Assembly (NCBI GenBank): GCA_964451305.1
Contig: CAYVHV010000034.1
Location: forward strand, 1 to 42,181
Length of the DNA stretch: 42,181 nucleotides
Reading direction: 5' to 3'
DNA from: SHLQ01 sp964451305
Lineage (GTDB): Bacteria > Actinomycetota > Acidimicrobiia > Acidimicrobiales > SHLQ01
Part shown: positions 15,119-22,969 of the stretch, in pieces
Layout: each line of letters opens with the position of its first letter
How positions within the stretch are numbered: position 1 is the stretch's first letter
The notes under the pieces: model-generated
Database searches by the model: none
The model's input: only the letters and a program-made list of their open reading frames with translations
What the model was told of the DNA's origin: nothing
Position numbers and translations under genes: made by a program

Positions 15119-16704
15119 TATCGGGGAGGAGCATCCAATGCTGCGGCGACACCGTCGGCGAATCGGGCGGCCATCGTGGGGGAATCCTCAAGGGTAGCCG
15201 ACTGGAGCGTTGTGATCCGGTCTGGAGCCATTCCGCAGGCGGCAGCAGCATTTGCCATTCCGGCGGTACACGCGAACAACCAATGTGCTTTTGCAGTTAG
15301 GCGCCGCAAGTACGCTCGTGGCAGCTGTTCATCACCAACAGATGAACTCTGTGCTTGATCGCCCCAGAAGCAGTGCCGCGTCCGGAGAGTGGATTGGCCA
15401 AGGGCGAGCACTGTATTGAAGAGCTGGCGAGACCCGTACTCGGTGATGATGAGTTCCGATGTCGTGGCGATATCGAAGCCTGGCTGCCATACCAGTGTCC
15501 GTTTGACGAGATCGAACGTCCGAGGTGAGCGGTGCTCGGCCCAAGGAAGTCGAGCCGGAGCCCCCGTGTCGTCGTTACCGGTACAGGCGACGACCAAACG
15601 GAGTTCGATTCCTCGGCTTCGAAGTTCGTCACGAAGGAGTTCGAAGAAACCGAATTGCTCGGGCGTGGTTTCACAGAGCAGGAGGGAGACGACCGGTTCG
15701 GCATTTGACTCTCGAGTGACCTGCGAACGAAGGCGCCCGAGAAATGTGCTCGGTGACACGACCGCAGAGGCTGCGATCTTCGACATCCCGTGGACGCGTT
15801 GTCCCGAAGATACCGCTGCGCCACCTTGCCGGAAAAGGGTCGCGCTCATCGTGTGTCGTCCTTCAGAGGCGCGTGTCTGTGGCGAGGTACCTTTTTCGCT
15901 CGTCACGAAATTCGCCCACGCTGGTTGAGGGGTTCCGTTACGTACTGCTGCGATACATGCTTCGGTATACCGCAAACGTGCTGCATGAGATCCAGCAGAA
16001 CTCGACGTGACCGAGCCATCGTGGATCCGGTGAGCGAACGAACGGCGAGGGTCGGCAATCACCGGGTGGTCTTGGGCCAAGATCGTAAACGTCGCGAGGT
16101 CCATCGCCGAGCCAAACCGTTCTTCAAAGCCGCCCACCGAACGGAGGAGCTCCGTGCGGTAGATCGCCGAAGGAAACACGAGTTCGATGAGATCTCCAGC
16201 GTCTCGCTGAGCCTCCCATTCTTCGAGACTCGAGGGCCCGTAGTCTTTGTTCGTCGAGAATCGGGGCTCGTCGTGGGTACCGCTGACGCGGCGACAGTAG
16301 CTTCCGATGACCGCCGGCGTTGGAGTTGTCGTCCAAAACAAGTCGAGGAGTTGCTCGACGCGTGGTTCGAGCGCAAGGTCGTCGTCACCCATAAACGTAA
16401 TGAACCGGGTCGTGGCAGCGTCGAGTGCGGTGTTGTGGCTCCCAGCGATTGTCAGGCGCTCATCGAGCACGGTGATTTCAGAAGGGCCATCCCACCGGTC
16501 GGTGAAGTCTGTGAGGCGGTGTCGAAGGTCGAGGTCGGTCGGTCCGTTTAAGACGAGATGCAGCCGCACACCCGATGGAGTCGTCTCGATGAGACTCTGA
16601 ATCGCCGCCTGAAGATACCCGTCGCGCCCGATGGTACAGATTGCGATCGTGAGGTCGCGCGGGGTCGGCCGATTCGTCAACTCAAAATCCACAGAATCTG
16701 TCAT
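15118..16704 (-). CDS. GT2 glycosyltransferase fused to an internally deleted GT-B remnant
   Basis: 528 residues from ATG 16704; a TTG at 16740 is possible but adds an unrelated leader. The N-terminal GT-A domain has LTIAICTIGRDGYLQAAIQSL (18-38), the metal-binding MGDDDLAL (about 105-112) and an acceptor part near VGGFEERFGSAMDLATF. Residues about 336-500 match the acceptor domain of the neighbouring GT-B protein (16830-18008): LRLVVA, LVWQPGFD, ELIITE, QLFNTVLALGQ, TRHCFWG, KAHWLFA. The match then jumps over the donor-binding domain and resumes at MAARFADGVAAAL, equivalent to MARRFADGVVQAL at the neighbour's C-terminus. About 185 residues are thus missing. The GT2 half should be active; the GT-B remnant may dock or bind acceptor. 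Its stop overlaps the flippase start. Confidence 0.85.
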   Translation of the reverse strand: MTDSVDFELTNRPTPRDLTIAICTIGRDGYLQAAIQSLIETTPSGVRLHLVLNGPTDLDLRHRLTDFTDRWDGPSEITVLDERLTIAGSHNTALDAATTRFITFMGDDDLALEPRVEQLLDLFWTTTPTPAVIGSYCRRVSGTHDEPRFSTNKDYGPSSLEEWEAQRDAGDLIELVFPSAIYRTELLRSVGGFEERFGSAMDLATFTILAQDHPVIADPRRSFAHRIHDGSVTSSSAGSHAARLRYTEACIAAVRNGTPQPAWANFVTSEKGTSPQTRASEGRHTMSATLFRQGGAAVSSGQRVHGMSKIAASAVVSPSTFLGRLRSQVTRESNAEPVVSLLLCETTPEQFGFFELLRDELRSRGIELRLVVACTGNDDTGAPARLPWAEHRSPRTFDLVKRTLVWQPGFDIATTSELIITEYGSRQLFNTVLALGQSTLRTRHCFWGDQAQSSSVGDEQLPRAYLRRLTAKAHWLFACTAGMANAAAACGMAPDRITTLQSATLEDSPTMAARFADGVAAALDAPPR

Positions 16705-16829
16705 ATGGCCGCCCACACGTGAATAGCTACGAGGCGCCAAAGTCAGAGGTCTGCCTCTTCACCCATTATGGCCCAGATAGCCCGACCGCAAGATGTTGGA
16801 GCGACTAGAGCAAGATGGAGAGTCTTTCC

Positions 16830-18008
16830 CTACAGCAGAGCTTGCACGACGCCATCTGCGAACCGGCGAGCCATATCCTCGACGGAAAGCTCTCGCCCGG
16901 AGTGCTCAGCAGCTTCTTGCATCCTTGCCAGTCGCTCTCGGTCCGCCAACAGCTCGGCGGCAACTTGTGCGTATTCGAACGGTGTTGAATCACCTGGGGT
17001 CATCAAACCATTGACGCCATCGTCGAGATACTCGATCTCGGGACTGTGGTAGTCGACCGCGGTAGTGACCGTCGGTATGCCAAGTGCGAACGCATCGACG
17101 ATGTTCAATCCAACGAGGCCGGGCATCAGCTGAATCGAGGCGACGCTTGCGAGCGCGACTCGTTCGTCGCCGTAACACGAACCGAGATGATGGAACCAGG
17201 AGTAGCGCTTCGCGGCTTCGCTCATGAGATGGCCAGAGCTACCGTCACCGATCACGATCATTTCGAAATCTGGGATGATCCCTCGGAGATGTTCGGCAGC
17301 TTCGATCACGAACTCTGGGCGCTTATGCCCGTACACCCCGCCGAGGTAGAGGGCTGCAGGTCCTTCGCCCATCTGTAGCTCACTGCGAATCTGTTGTTCG
17401 ATGTCGTCGGGAAGCGTCATCTTGATTTCGCGGATCCTGGTCGTGTCGGTCGAGTTCATCACCGTGCTGATGTGATGAGGGTCCATCCCAAACTCCATGG
17501 CAGCTGCTGCTGACAAGTCGTTGTATGCAAAGAACCAATGCGCTCGCTCGGTCATCTTCTTCTTCAGGCCCTCTCCCGCAGAGCCTTCGATACTCGCTTG
17601 GAAGTTCTGACCGTGTCCCCAGAACGCATGGCGTGTCCCGAAAAAGCGCTGACCGATCGAAAGCACGACGTTGAAGAGCTGCTTGGTTGCCTGTTCAGTG
17701 ATGATGAGATCCGAGTCGCGGGCGAGATCTAGCCCAGGTTGCCAGAGCAGGGTGTGGCCGAGCACTTCGATCGACTTGAAGTCACGGGTCTCGGCCCATG
17801 CAAGGTGGGCAGTGTCACCCTTCGCTTCATCCTCCGGGAGGCCTCCACCAACGACGAGTCGTAGGTGAATTCCCTTCTGCGAGAGAATTCGCTCGAGTTC
17901 ATGGAAGAACTGCACGCGGTATTGATGGCAGTTCTTAAAGAGGATCGTCACGACTGGCTCGTGGACCGTCTCCTGTTTGGCAAACACTCGGGCACCCTTC
18001 GTCGCCAA
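16830..18008 (-). CDS. GT-B fold glycosyltransferase (GT4-like)
   Basis: 392 residues from TTG 18008; no ATG fits, and GTG seven codons in is the alternative. The N-terminal acceptor domain has VVTILFKNCHQYRVQFFHELE (19-39), LLWQPGLD and ELIITE-like DLIITEQATKQLF (100-112). The C-terminal Rossmann domain has YLGGVYGHKRPEFVIEAAEHL (221-241), MIVIGDGSSGHLM (250-262) and MPGLVGLNIVDAFALGIPTVTT (295-316), the donor-binding segment in a variant without the classical first Glu. It is the intact paralogue of the C-terminal half of the next gene downstream, implying tandem duplication. It is probably cytoplasmic and adds one sugar to the repeat unit. The spacing to the next gene (125 nt) is larger than elsewhere in the locus. 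Confidence 0.85.
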   Translation of the reverse strand: MATKGARVFAKQETVHEPVVTILFKNCHQYRVQFFHELERILSQKGIHLRLVVGGGLPEDEAKGDTAHLAWAETRDFKSIEVLGHTLLWQPGLDLARDSDLIITEQATKQLFNVVLSIGQRFFGTRHAFWGHGQNFQASIEGSAGEGLKKKMTERAHWFFAYNDLSAAAAMEFGMDPHHISTVMNSTDTTRIREIKMTLPDDIEQQIRSELQMGEGPAALYLGGVYGHKRPEFVIEAAEHLRGIIPDFEMIVIGDGSSGHLMSEAAKRYSWFHHLGSCYGDERVALASVASIQLMPGLVGLNIVDAFALGIPTVTTAVDYHSPEIEYLDDGVNGLMTPGDSTPFEYAQVAAELLADRERLARMQEAAEHSGRELSVEDMARRFADGVVQALL

Positions 18009-18102
18009 TGACGACCACTAATGGCGATGAATACGGGGTGCTACTCCCAACATCGCTGATTGTTTCCCGCGGTACGGCAACGTAATCGCAATGGTGAAGT
18101 TC

Positions 18103-18122
18103 ATCCAAAAGCACTTTTGGAT
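18103..18122. other. Palindromic hairpin between glycosyltransferase and beta-helix lipoprotein genes
   Basis: ATCCAAAAG (18103-18111) and CTTTTGGAT (18114-18122) are perfect complements separated by CA, folding as an 8-bp stem with a GCAC loop. A second small hairpin, CTCAC/GTGAG, lies just next to it at about 18131-18148. They sit after the stop of the lipoprotein gene on the minus strand and before the start of the glycosyltransferase, so a role as attenuator, weak terminator or operator is possible. Confidence 0.35.
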
Positions 18123-18156
18123 TTCTGAACTCTCACACTCAGGGTGAGATCTAGGT

Positions 18157-19575
18157 CTACTCTATCGCACCGTATGTGACGGTTCCGGTGGTGCTTCGGG
18201 TGCTGCCCAAAAAGTCATCGACCACTCCAAGAGACCGGGCAGAACCCACATCGCCACCCACAGAGGGAGCAACTCGGTAGTCACCTTGCTCAGGTGCGAC
18301 AAAGGTTGACGCCGATGCCTGAAGGTTGTCCTCGCCCGATACGCCGAGGTTGTTCTCGGCAATCATCTGCATGCCCAAGCCCTCGTCGACGATGGCGCCG
18401 ATGCTGCCGGTGTTCAGAAACGTGTTGTGCAGAATCGTTGCGAGTCCGTTCGGGGCTCGAAGGTAGATGCCGCGGTGCTGGCAGTTGTGCAGCACGTTGT
18501 TAACGATGCGAACCGTTGTTTGTGCCACGATGCAGTTGCCGTCCCGGAATTCAGAGGATCGTGTGACGTCACGCACGACGTTTCGCTCGATCGTGATATT
18601 TGGGTCGCTGCTGTCTTCGTTGTTCAGGTGGATAACGATTGCGCCTGAAGTGTTGGTCACGATGTTTGTGATCGTGTTGTCAACGATCGAGATGTTCGTC
18701 GCTGGGCGTTTGATGTCTATTGCTTCGTCGGTAGTTCCATCGATGATGTTGTTCGAGATGACGACGTTGGTCACGAGGTCGACGCCGCCGGGAGTTCCTG
18801 TTCCGATGTAGATGCCCTCGCCGTTCGGCACCCCGTTTTGCGTACGACGCCCAGTATCGGAAATCCGATTGCCATCGATCACGACGTTCGACGAGCCGTC
18901 CTTGATGCGGACAGCTTCTTGGCCAATGTCGAAGACGTCGTTGTTGCGAATGGAGACGCCCGTTGAGTTCTGTACGTAGATTCCCCAGAGGGCACCGCTC
19001 ACCGACATTCCGCTGATCTCGATATTGCTCGAATCCTGTACGAGGATCCCGGCGTCAGCGTCATAGCTGAAGCCACGGAACTCGACGCCGGGGCCCCCGA
19101 CGAAGCGGATTGGTTGATCCGGGAGTCCCGCGATGTTCGTAAGGGTCAGCGGAGCATAGACGCCTGGTTCAAACTCGATCGTTCCACCGGGCTGCAGTCG
19201 AGTGAGCGCTTGTTCAACCGAAGCGACCGGCGCGCCAGGACCGCCAGCGTTCGCGTCATCCCCGCTCGCACTAATCGAAACCGTTGCCAACAGGGGAGGC
19301 TCGGTCGTTGTTGTTGGTTCGGTCGTTGTTGTGCTCGTCGAGCTGGAAGGTGATGCAGGATCTGCCTCGGTGGTCGTCGTGCCCCCACCGTCATCAGCCT
19401 CGAGGCTCGGCGACGTGCTTGGTTGGGTAATCGAATCAGGAGCATCAGGTGATGCAACTTCACTCGAGCTGCAGGCCGTGGCGAGGACGGCCAGGGCTGT
19501 GAACAGCGCGACGAATCGCAACGAGCGCCGAAATCGATGTGCACGATCGGTGGTTCGAAGATGTAGAAAAGTCAC
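18157..19575 (-). CDS. Beta-helix lipoprotein
   Basis: 472 residues. A basic N-terminus is followed by a hydrophobic stretch and the lipobox LATAC with Cys near residue 35, so it is a predicted lipoprotein exported and anchored by its lipid. A Ser/Thr-rich linker (about 36-95) with runs of Thr leads to a beta-helix domain beginning ATVSISASGDDANAGG. Repeats include NIEISGMSV, GVSIRNNDV, NVVIDGNRI, NVVISNNII, NISIVDNTI and NITIERNVV. The segments IGQEAVRIKDGSSN, NGEGIYIGTGTP, VRDVTRSS, RDGNCIVA and NNVLHNCQHRGI are shared almost word for word with the next gene, so the two are clear paralogues. Two conserved cysteines may form a disulfide or staple the helix. Enzymatic activity (lyase, epimerase) is possible but not shown. 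Confidence 0.85.
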   Translation of the reverse strand: MTFLHLRTTDRAHRFRRSLRFVALFTALAVLATACSSSEVASPDAPDSITQPSTSPSLEADDGGGTTTTEADPASPSSSTSTTTTEPTTTTEPPLLATVSISASGDDANAGGPGAPVASVEQALTRLQPGGTIEFEPGVYAPLTLTNIAGLPDQPIRFVGGPGVEFRGFSYDADAGILVQDSSNIEISGMSVSGALWGIYVQNSTGVSIRNNDVFDIGQEAVRIKDGSSNVVIDGNRISDTGRRTQNGVPNGEGIYIGTGTPGGVDLVTNVVISNNIIDGTTDEAIDIKRPATNISIVDNTITNIVTNTSGAIVIHLNNEDSSDPNITIERNVVRDVTRSSEFRDGNCIVAQTTVRIVNNVLHNCQHRGIYLRAPNGLATILHNTFLNTGSIGAIVDEGLGMQMIAENNLGVSGEDNLQASASTFVAPEQGDYRVAPSVGGDVGSARSLGVVDDFLGSTRSTTGTVTYGAIE

Positions 19576-19647
19576 GCCGTCGCGAACTTACCGCGATTAC
19601 TACCGATTGTGCTGTCGGGACGTCTGCGGATGACCCTTTGGGAAAAT

Positions 19648-21531
19648 CTAGCGTTCGATAGCGCCGTACGTGACCTGGCCGTTTGGCCGTGTCTGCCCGA
19701 GCAGGTCGCTTCGTACACCGACAGAGGAGGCTGTGTCGAAGCTTCCCGAGTTCACTCGATAATCAAAGTTGTCCGGGTTGACGAAGTCGCTTTCGTCCGC
19801 CTGACGGTTGCCTGAGCCATCGGTCCCGAGGTTGTTCTTGCTGTCGATCGACATCCCTCGGCCGTCGTTGAGGATCGTTCCGAGCTCACCGGTGTCGATG
19901 AACGTGTTGTGCTGGATCGTGGCCGTCCCGGAGCTTCCTTGGACGAGGATGCCGCGGTGCTGGCAGTTGTGCAGCACATTGTTGATGATCTCTACGGTTG
20001 CCACTGCGACAATGCAGTTGCCGTCTCGGTATGGCGACGACCGGGTGACGTCACGAACGATGTTTGCTTCGATGGTGATGTTCGGGTCACCAACCGTGCG
20101 GCTGTTCAAGTGGACCACGATTGCGCCGCTCGTCTGGGTGTTGATGTCGGTGATGGTGTTGCCTTCGATGACGACGTTCGTCGAAGGAATCTTGATGTCG
20201 ATGGCCTCGTCGGTGAGGCGTGTGATCGTGTTGTTGCGAACGGTCACGTTGCTGACATGATCGACGTTGCTCGGAGTGCCTGTGCCGATATACACGCCCT
20301 CGCCGTTTGCGTGGTCGTTATCTGTACGTCGACCCGAGTCTGCGATCATGTTGCCCTCGACGAGAATGTTCGACGATCCATCCTTGATGCGCACGACCTC
20401 TTGGCCAATGTCTCGAATATCGCTGTCGAGGAGGTCGATGCCGTGCGAGTTCTGGATGTAGACACCCCAGAGTGCATGACGGACGTTAACGTCCACGATC
20501 TCGATATTGGTCGAGTCTCGAACCAAGATGCCAGCTTCGCGAGAGTAGCTGGAGCTTCGGAATTCCGAGCCTGGTGCGCCGACGATGCGAATAGGGTTTC
20601 TCTCGGTGCCGTTGACGCCGGTGATTCGAAGCGCATCGTGGGTGCCAGCGGTGAACACGATCGAGTCTCCGGCGCTGGCGAGATCCAATGCTCGGTCGAG
20701 GCTCCCGACCGGTGACTGGCTGGTGCCTTGGTTGGAATCGTTGCCGTTCGGTGAGACGTACACACTCGAGCTTGGGTCGATTGCGGAGCGTTGGGAGGAG
20801 TTTGCATTCGGTGCAGCCTGGACGGGCGCAGCAACCGGTGCGGTCGTTGTTGGAACGCTGGGAGCAACGGTGGTCGCTGGTGCCTGTGGTGTTGTTGATC
20901 GCGGCGCTGCGGTCGTCGCTGGTGCACGGCGTGTCGGCTGAGTCGCAGGCGGCGTAGTGGCGGACGACCCACCAGATGTCGTACTGCTCCCAGCCGAGCT
21001 GTTCGCTGCAGAGCTGTTGTTCGAACCGGTGGTATTCGAACCAGAACCGCTACTTGCCGTGCTGCTGGAGCCGCTGTTTGTAGAAGCTGTTCCACTCTGC
21101 GACGCAGAGGTGGATGCCGAAGACTGCGTGTTTGATGTAGCTCTGGATGGCTCAGCGGTCGTTGCCGCACCATCGGTCGACGCTGCGGCGCTCGACGTGG
21201 ATGGGAGAGATGTTCCTGGCTCTCCCGAGAACGCAGGCGTGATGACACGATTGGTTGACGTGTCTGAATCGTCGTCGTTCTGGGCCGATGAGGCTTGGAA
21301 CTCACCGGATTCGGCGACGCTAGGAAGAGCGACGGGCGGAGCGTCGTCTGTATCACGGCCAAAGGAAGGGGAGGACGGTTCTCCGACGGAACGTCCGATT
21401 TGATTGTCGCCATCGATTGTTGCGAGGTCGCTGTCCGATCCACCCAACGGAATCACGAGCCACGCCAACAAACCAACAGCAAGTCCAGCCGCGAGGGCCA
21501 CGAGCGCAAGGATGGGAGTGCGGTTATACAT
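19648..21531 (-). CDS. Membrane-anchored beta-helix protein with a long stalk, paralogue of the lipoprotein
   Basis: 627 residues from ATG 21531. Residues 6-29 (ILALVALAAGLAVGLLAWLVI) form a single membrane anchor without a lipobox. Residues 35-250 are a very long Ser/Thr/Ala/Gly/Pro-rich stalk. The beta-helix starts near VYVSPNGNDSNQGTSQSP and runs to VTYGAIER, parallel to the whole domain of the downstream lipoprotein. It has the same IGQE-VRIKDGSSN, NGEGVYIGTGTP, VRDVTRSS and NVLHNCQHRGI marks and the same VTYGAIE end. It most likely projects from the cell surface and contacts the polymer. No Shine-Dalgarno sequence is visible; instead a 9-bp hairpin directly abuts the start codon. It is 66 nt downstream of the Wzy-type gene. 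Confidence 0.85.
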   Translation of the reverse strand: MYNRTPILALVALAAGLAVGLLAWLVIPLGGSDSDLATIDGDNQIGRSVGEPSSPSFGRDTDDAPPVALPSVAESGEFQASSAQNDDDSDTSTNRVITPAFSGEPGTSLPSTSSAAASTDGAATTAEPSRATSNTQSSASTSASQSGTASTNSGSSSTASSGSGSNTTGSNNSSAANSSAGSSTTSGGSSATTPPATQPTRRAPATTAAPRSTTPQAPATTVAPSVPTTTAPVAAPVQAAPNANSSQRSAIDPSSSVYVSPNGNDSNQGTSQSPVGSLDRALDLASAGDSIVFTAGTHDALRITGVNGTERNPIRIVGAPGSEFRSSSYSREAGILVRDSTNIEIVDVNVRHALWGVYIQNSHGIDLLDSDIRDIGQEVVRIKDGSSNILVEGNMIADSGRRTDNDHANGEGVYIGTGTPSNVDHVSNVTVRNNTITRLTDEAIDIKIPSTNVVIEGNTITDINTQTSGAIVVHLNSRTVGDPNITIEANIVRDVTRSSPYRDGNCIVAVATVEIINNVLHNCQHRGILVQGSSGTATIQHNTFIDTGELGTILNDGRGMSIDSKNNLGTDGSGNRQADESDFVNPDNFDYRVNSGSFDTASSVGVRSDLLGQTRPNGQVTYGAIER

Positions 21532-21552
21532 GATGTCGAGAAATTCGACATC
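21532..21552 (-). promoter_or_regulatory. Hairpin/palindrome abutting the start codon of the anchored beta-helix gene
   Basis: On the plus strand GATGTCGAG (21532-21540) and TTCGACATC (21544-21552) pair over nine positions with one G-T pair and an AAA loop. The arm ends one base before the start ATG at 21531. It contains the same ATGTC/GACAT half-sites seen before the first beta-helix gene (11982-11996). It could hide the initiation region in the RNA or act as a DNA operator on a leaderless transcript. Confidence 0.5.
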
Positions 21553-21597
21553 AGAATCTGCCTACTTGAGTAAGTTCTCTCTTATTGACCGCTAGGA

Positions 21598-22935
21598 CTA
21601 ATTTTCGGCCGTCGCTAGGGTCTTTTGAACCATATACGGGCGTCTCTGGCCTTTGTTTGACGCTGCTTGGACGAGCGCAACAACGAACAGAACGAGTGAG
21701 ATATCGCGTCGGATAACGCCTACTTCACTCAGCGAGAAGATAAATCCGTAGGAGATCATCATGATCGGAAACAGTCCAACTGCGCCTTTGACGTTGCGAA
21801 TGTTCCGAGCCGACCAGATGAATCCTCGAAGGTAGATCCCGAGGAGGAGAAGCGCCCCGATCGGCCCGATATAGAGCCAGGCGTCGATAAACGCGTTGTG
21901 GGCGTGGGGGACATCGAAGTTCGACCGTATAGCGACGTCGAACCGTGACACATCATCGGTCCAGAAACCGAGCCATCCGTACCCAAGCCATGGGCGTTCA
22001 GCGATCCCGAACGTGAAGCTGTTCTGCCAGATCGGCAGTCGACCGGTAAAGGTGCTGTTCTTTCCGAGGAGACCCGTCGCAACGACCAGGTTTGTGGCCG
22101 CGAGGGTTGTGAGCGTCGAAAAGACCGACACCATCGCCACCGCGGTTGCTCCGTAGAGGGTCTTACGGCCGCGGAAGCCAAGGAAGACGAACACGAGACC
22201 GATCAGCCCGGCGGTGGCCCCAAGCGAGGTAGCAGAATCGCTCGCCACGACCTGAATAAGAGCGAGCAACGTCCACATCGGCCAGACGAAGAAGCTCCGT
22301 CGCTGCACCGCATTGAAGGCAAAGATCATCGAGCTCAGCGATGCGATTCGGCCGAGTTCGTTCTTCGTGACGAACACGCCGCTCCACTTTGCGCCACCGT
22401 CGGTTCCGATGTTGATCGTGTCGAGGCCGAACTGCTGGAAAACGAAGATGAATGCGTAGTTGGCTACGACGCCGATAGCCAGCGCGATCGATGCCATCGC
22501 GATCGTTTCGCTTATTCGGTATCGAACCGCAAAGTAAAAGCCGACCATCAACGTAATGGTCATGACCACCGCCGTCGACAACGTTTCGACGAAGTTGACC
22601 GACCACAGGATCGAAATTCCAGCCATGCCGATGAGCGCAGTGATCAGCGGTTCTCGGCCAGCGGCTGCGGCGAGGAGGTGCCAGTTGCCGTTAAATGCGA
22701 GCCAGACGACGCCAAGAAAGCTCAAGAAGGTCACCGTCGTGAGCGGGCTACCGCCTTGCACCGTTCCTGCAGAGCTCCCACCGACGATGACGAACCAATC
22801 GAGAGGAAGTGAGAAGGCAAAGACGAAGAGCATGCCGATTGCCACGATTCGTTCGAGCATGCCGGGGGCACGAACGAACGGTTCGCTCGACGTCGGTGCG
22901 GTGACCGATGAAACGGTGATCGGTAGGGTCGTCAT
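21598..22935 (-). CDS. O-antigen ligase/polymerase-family membrane protein (Wzy/WaaL-like)
   Basis: 445 residues with about ten to twelve membrane segments. The large external loop of the Wzy_C family lies near residues 300-360 and contains TGRLPIWQNSF, PWLGYGWLGFW and VPHAHNAFID, with the arginine and histidine typical of lipid-linked sugar polymerases and ligases. Such proteins join repeat units at the outer membrane face (Wzy) or attach the finished chain to an acceptor (WaaL). With a Wzx flippase and two Wzz kinases nearby, Wzy is the more likely role. It lies 34 nt after the stop of the second Wzz/BY-kinase gene and so probably shares its transcript. Confidence 0.88.
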   Translation of the reverse strand: MTTLPITVSSVTAPTSSEPFVRAPGMLERIVAIGMLFVFAFSLPLDWFVIVGGSSAGTVQGGSPLTTVTFLSFLGVVWLAFNGNWHLLAAAAGREPLITALIGMAGISILWSVNFVETLSTAVVMTITLMVGFYFAVRYRISETIAMASIALAIGVVANYAFIFVFQQFGLDTINIGTDGGAKWSGVFVTKNELGRIASLSSMIFAFNAVQRRSFFVWPMWTLLALIQVVASDSATSLGATAGLIGLVFVFLGFRGRKTLYGATAVAMVSVFSTLTTLAATNLVVATGLLGKNSTFTGRLPIWQNSFTFGIAERPWLGYGWLGFWTDDVSRFDVAIRSNFDVPHAHNAFIDAWLYIGPIGALLLLGIYLRGFIWSARNIRNVKGAVGLFPIMMISYGFIFSLSEVGVIRRDISLVLFVVALVQAASNKGQRRPYMVQKTLATAEN

Positions 22936-22969
22936 CTATCTAGAACAGTACCTGTTGAACGGGGCGGAG

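Noticed and set aside
20346..21443. 365-codon alternative frame inside the anchored beta-helix gene
   Set aside because: Its Arg/Gln/His/Pro-rich translation is typical of a wrong frame of a Ser/Thr-rich stalk. The beta-helix frame is complete and has a paralogue.
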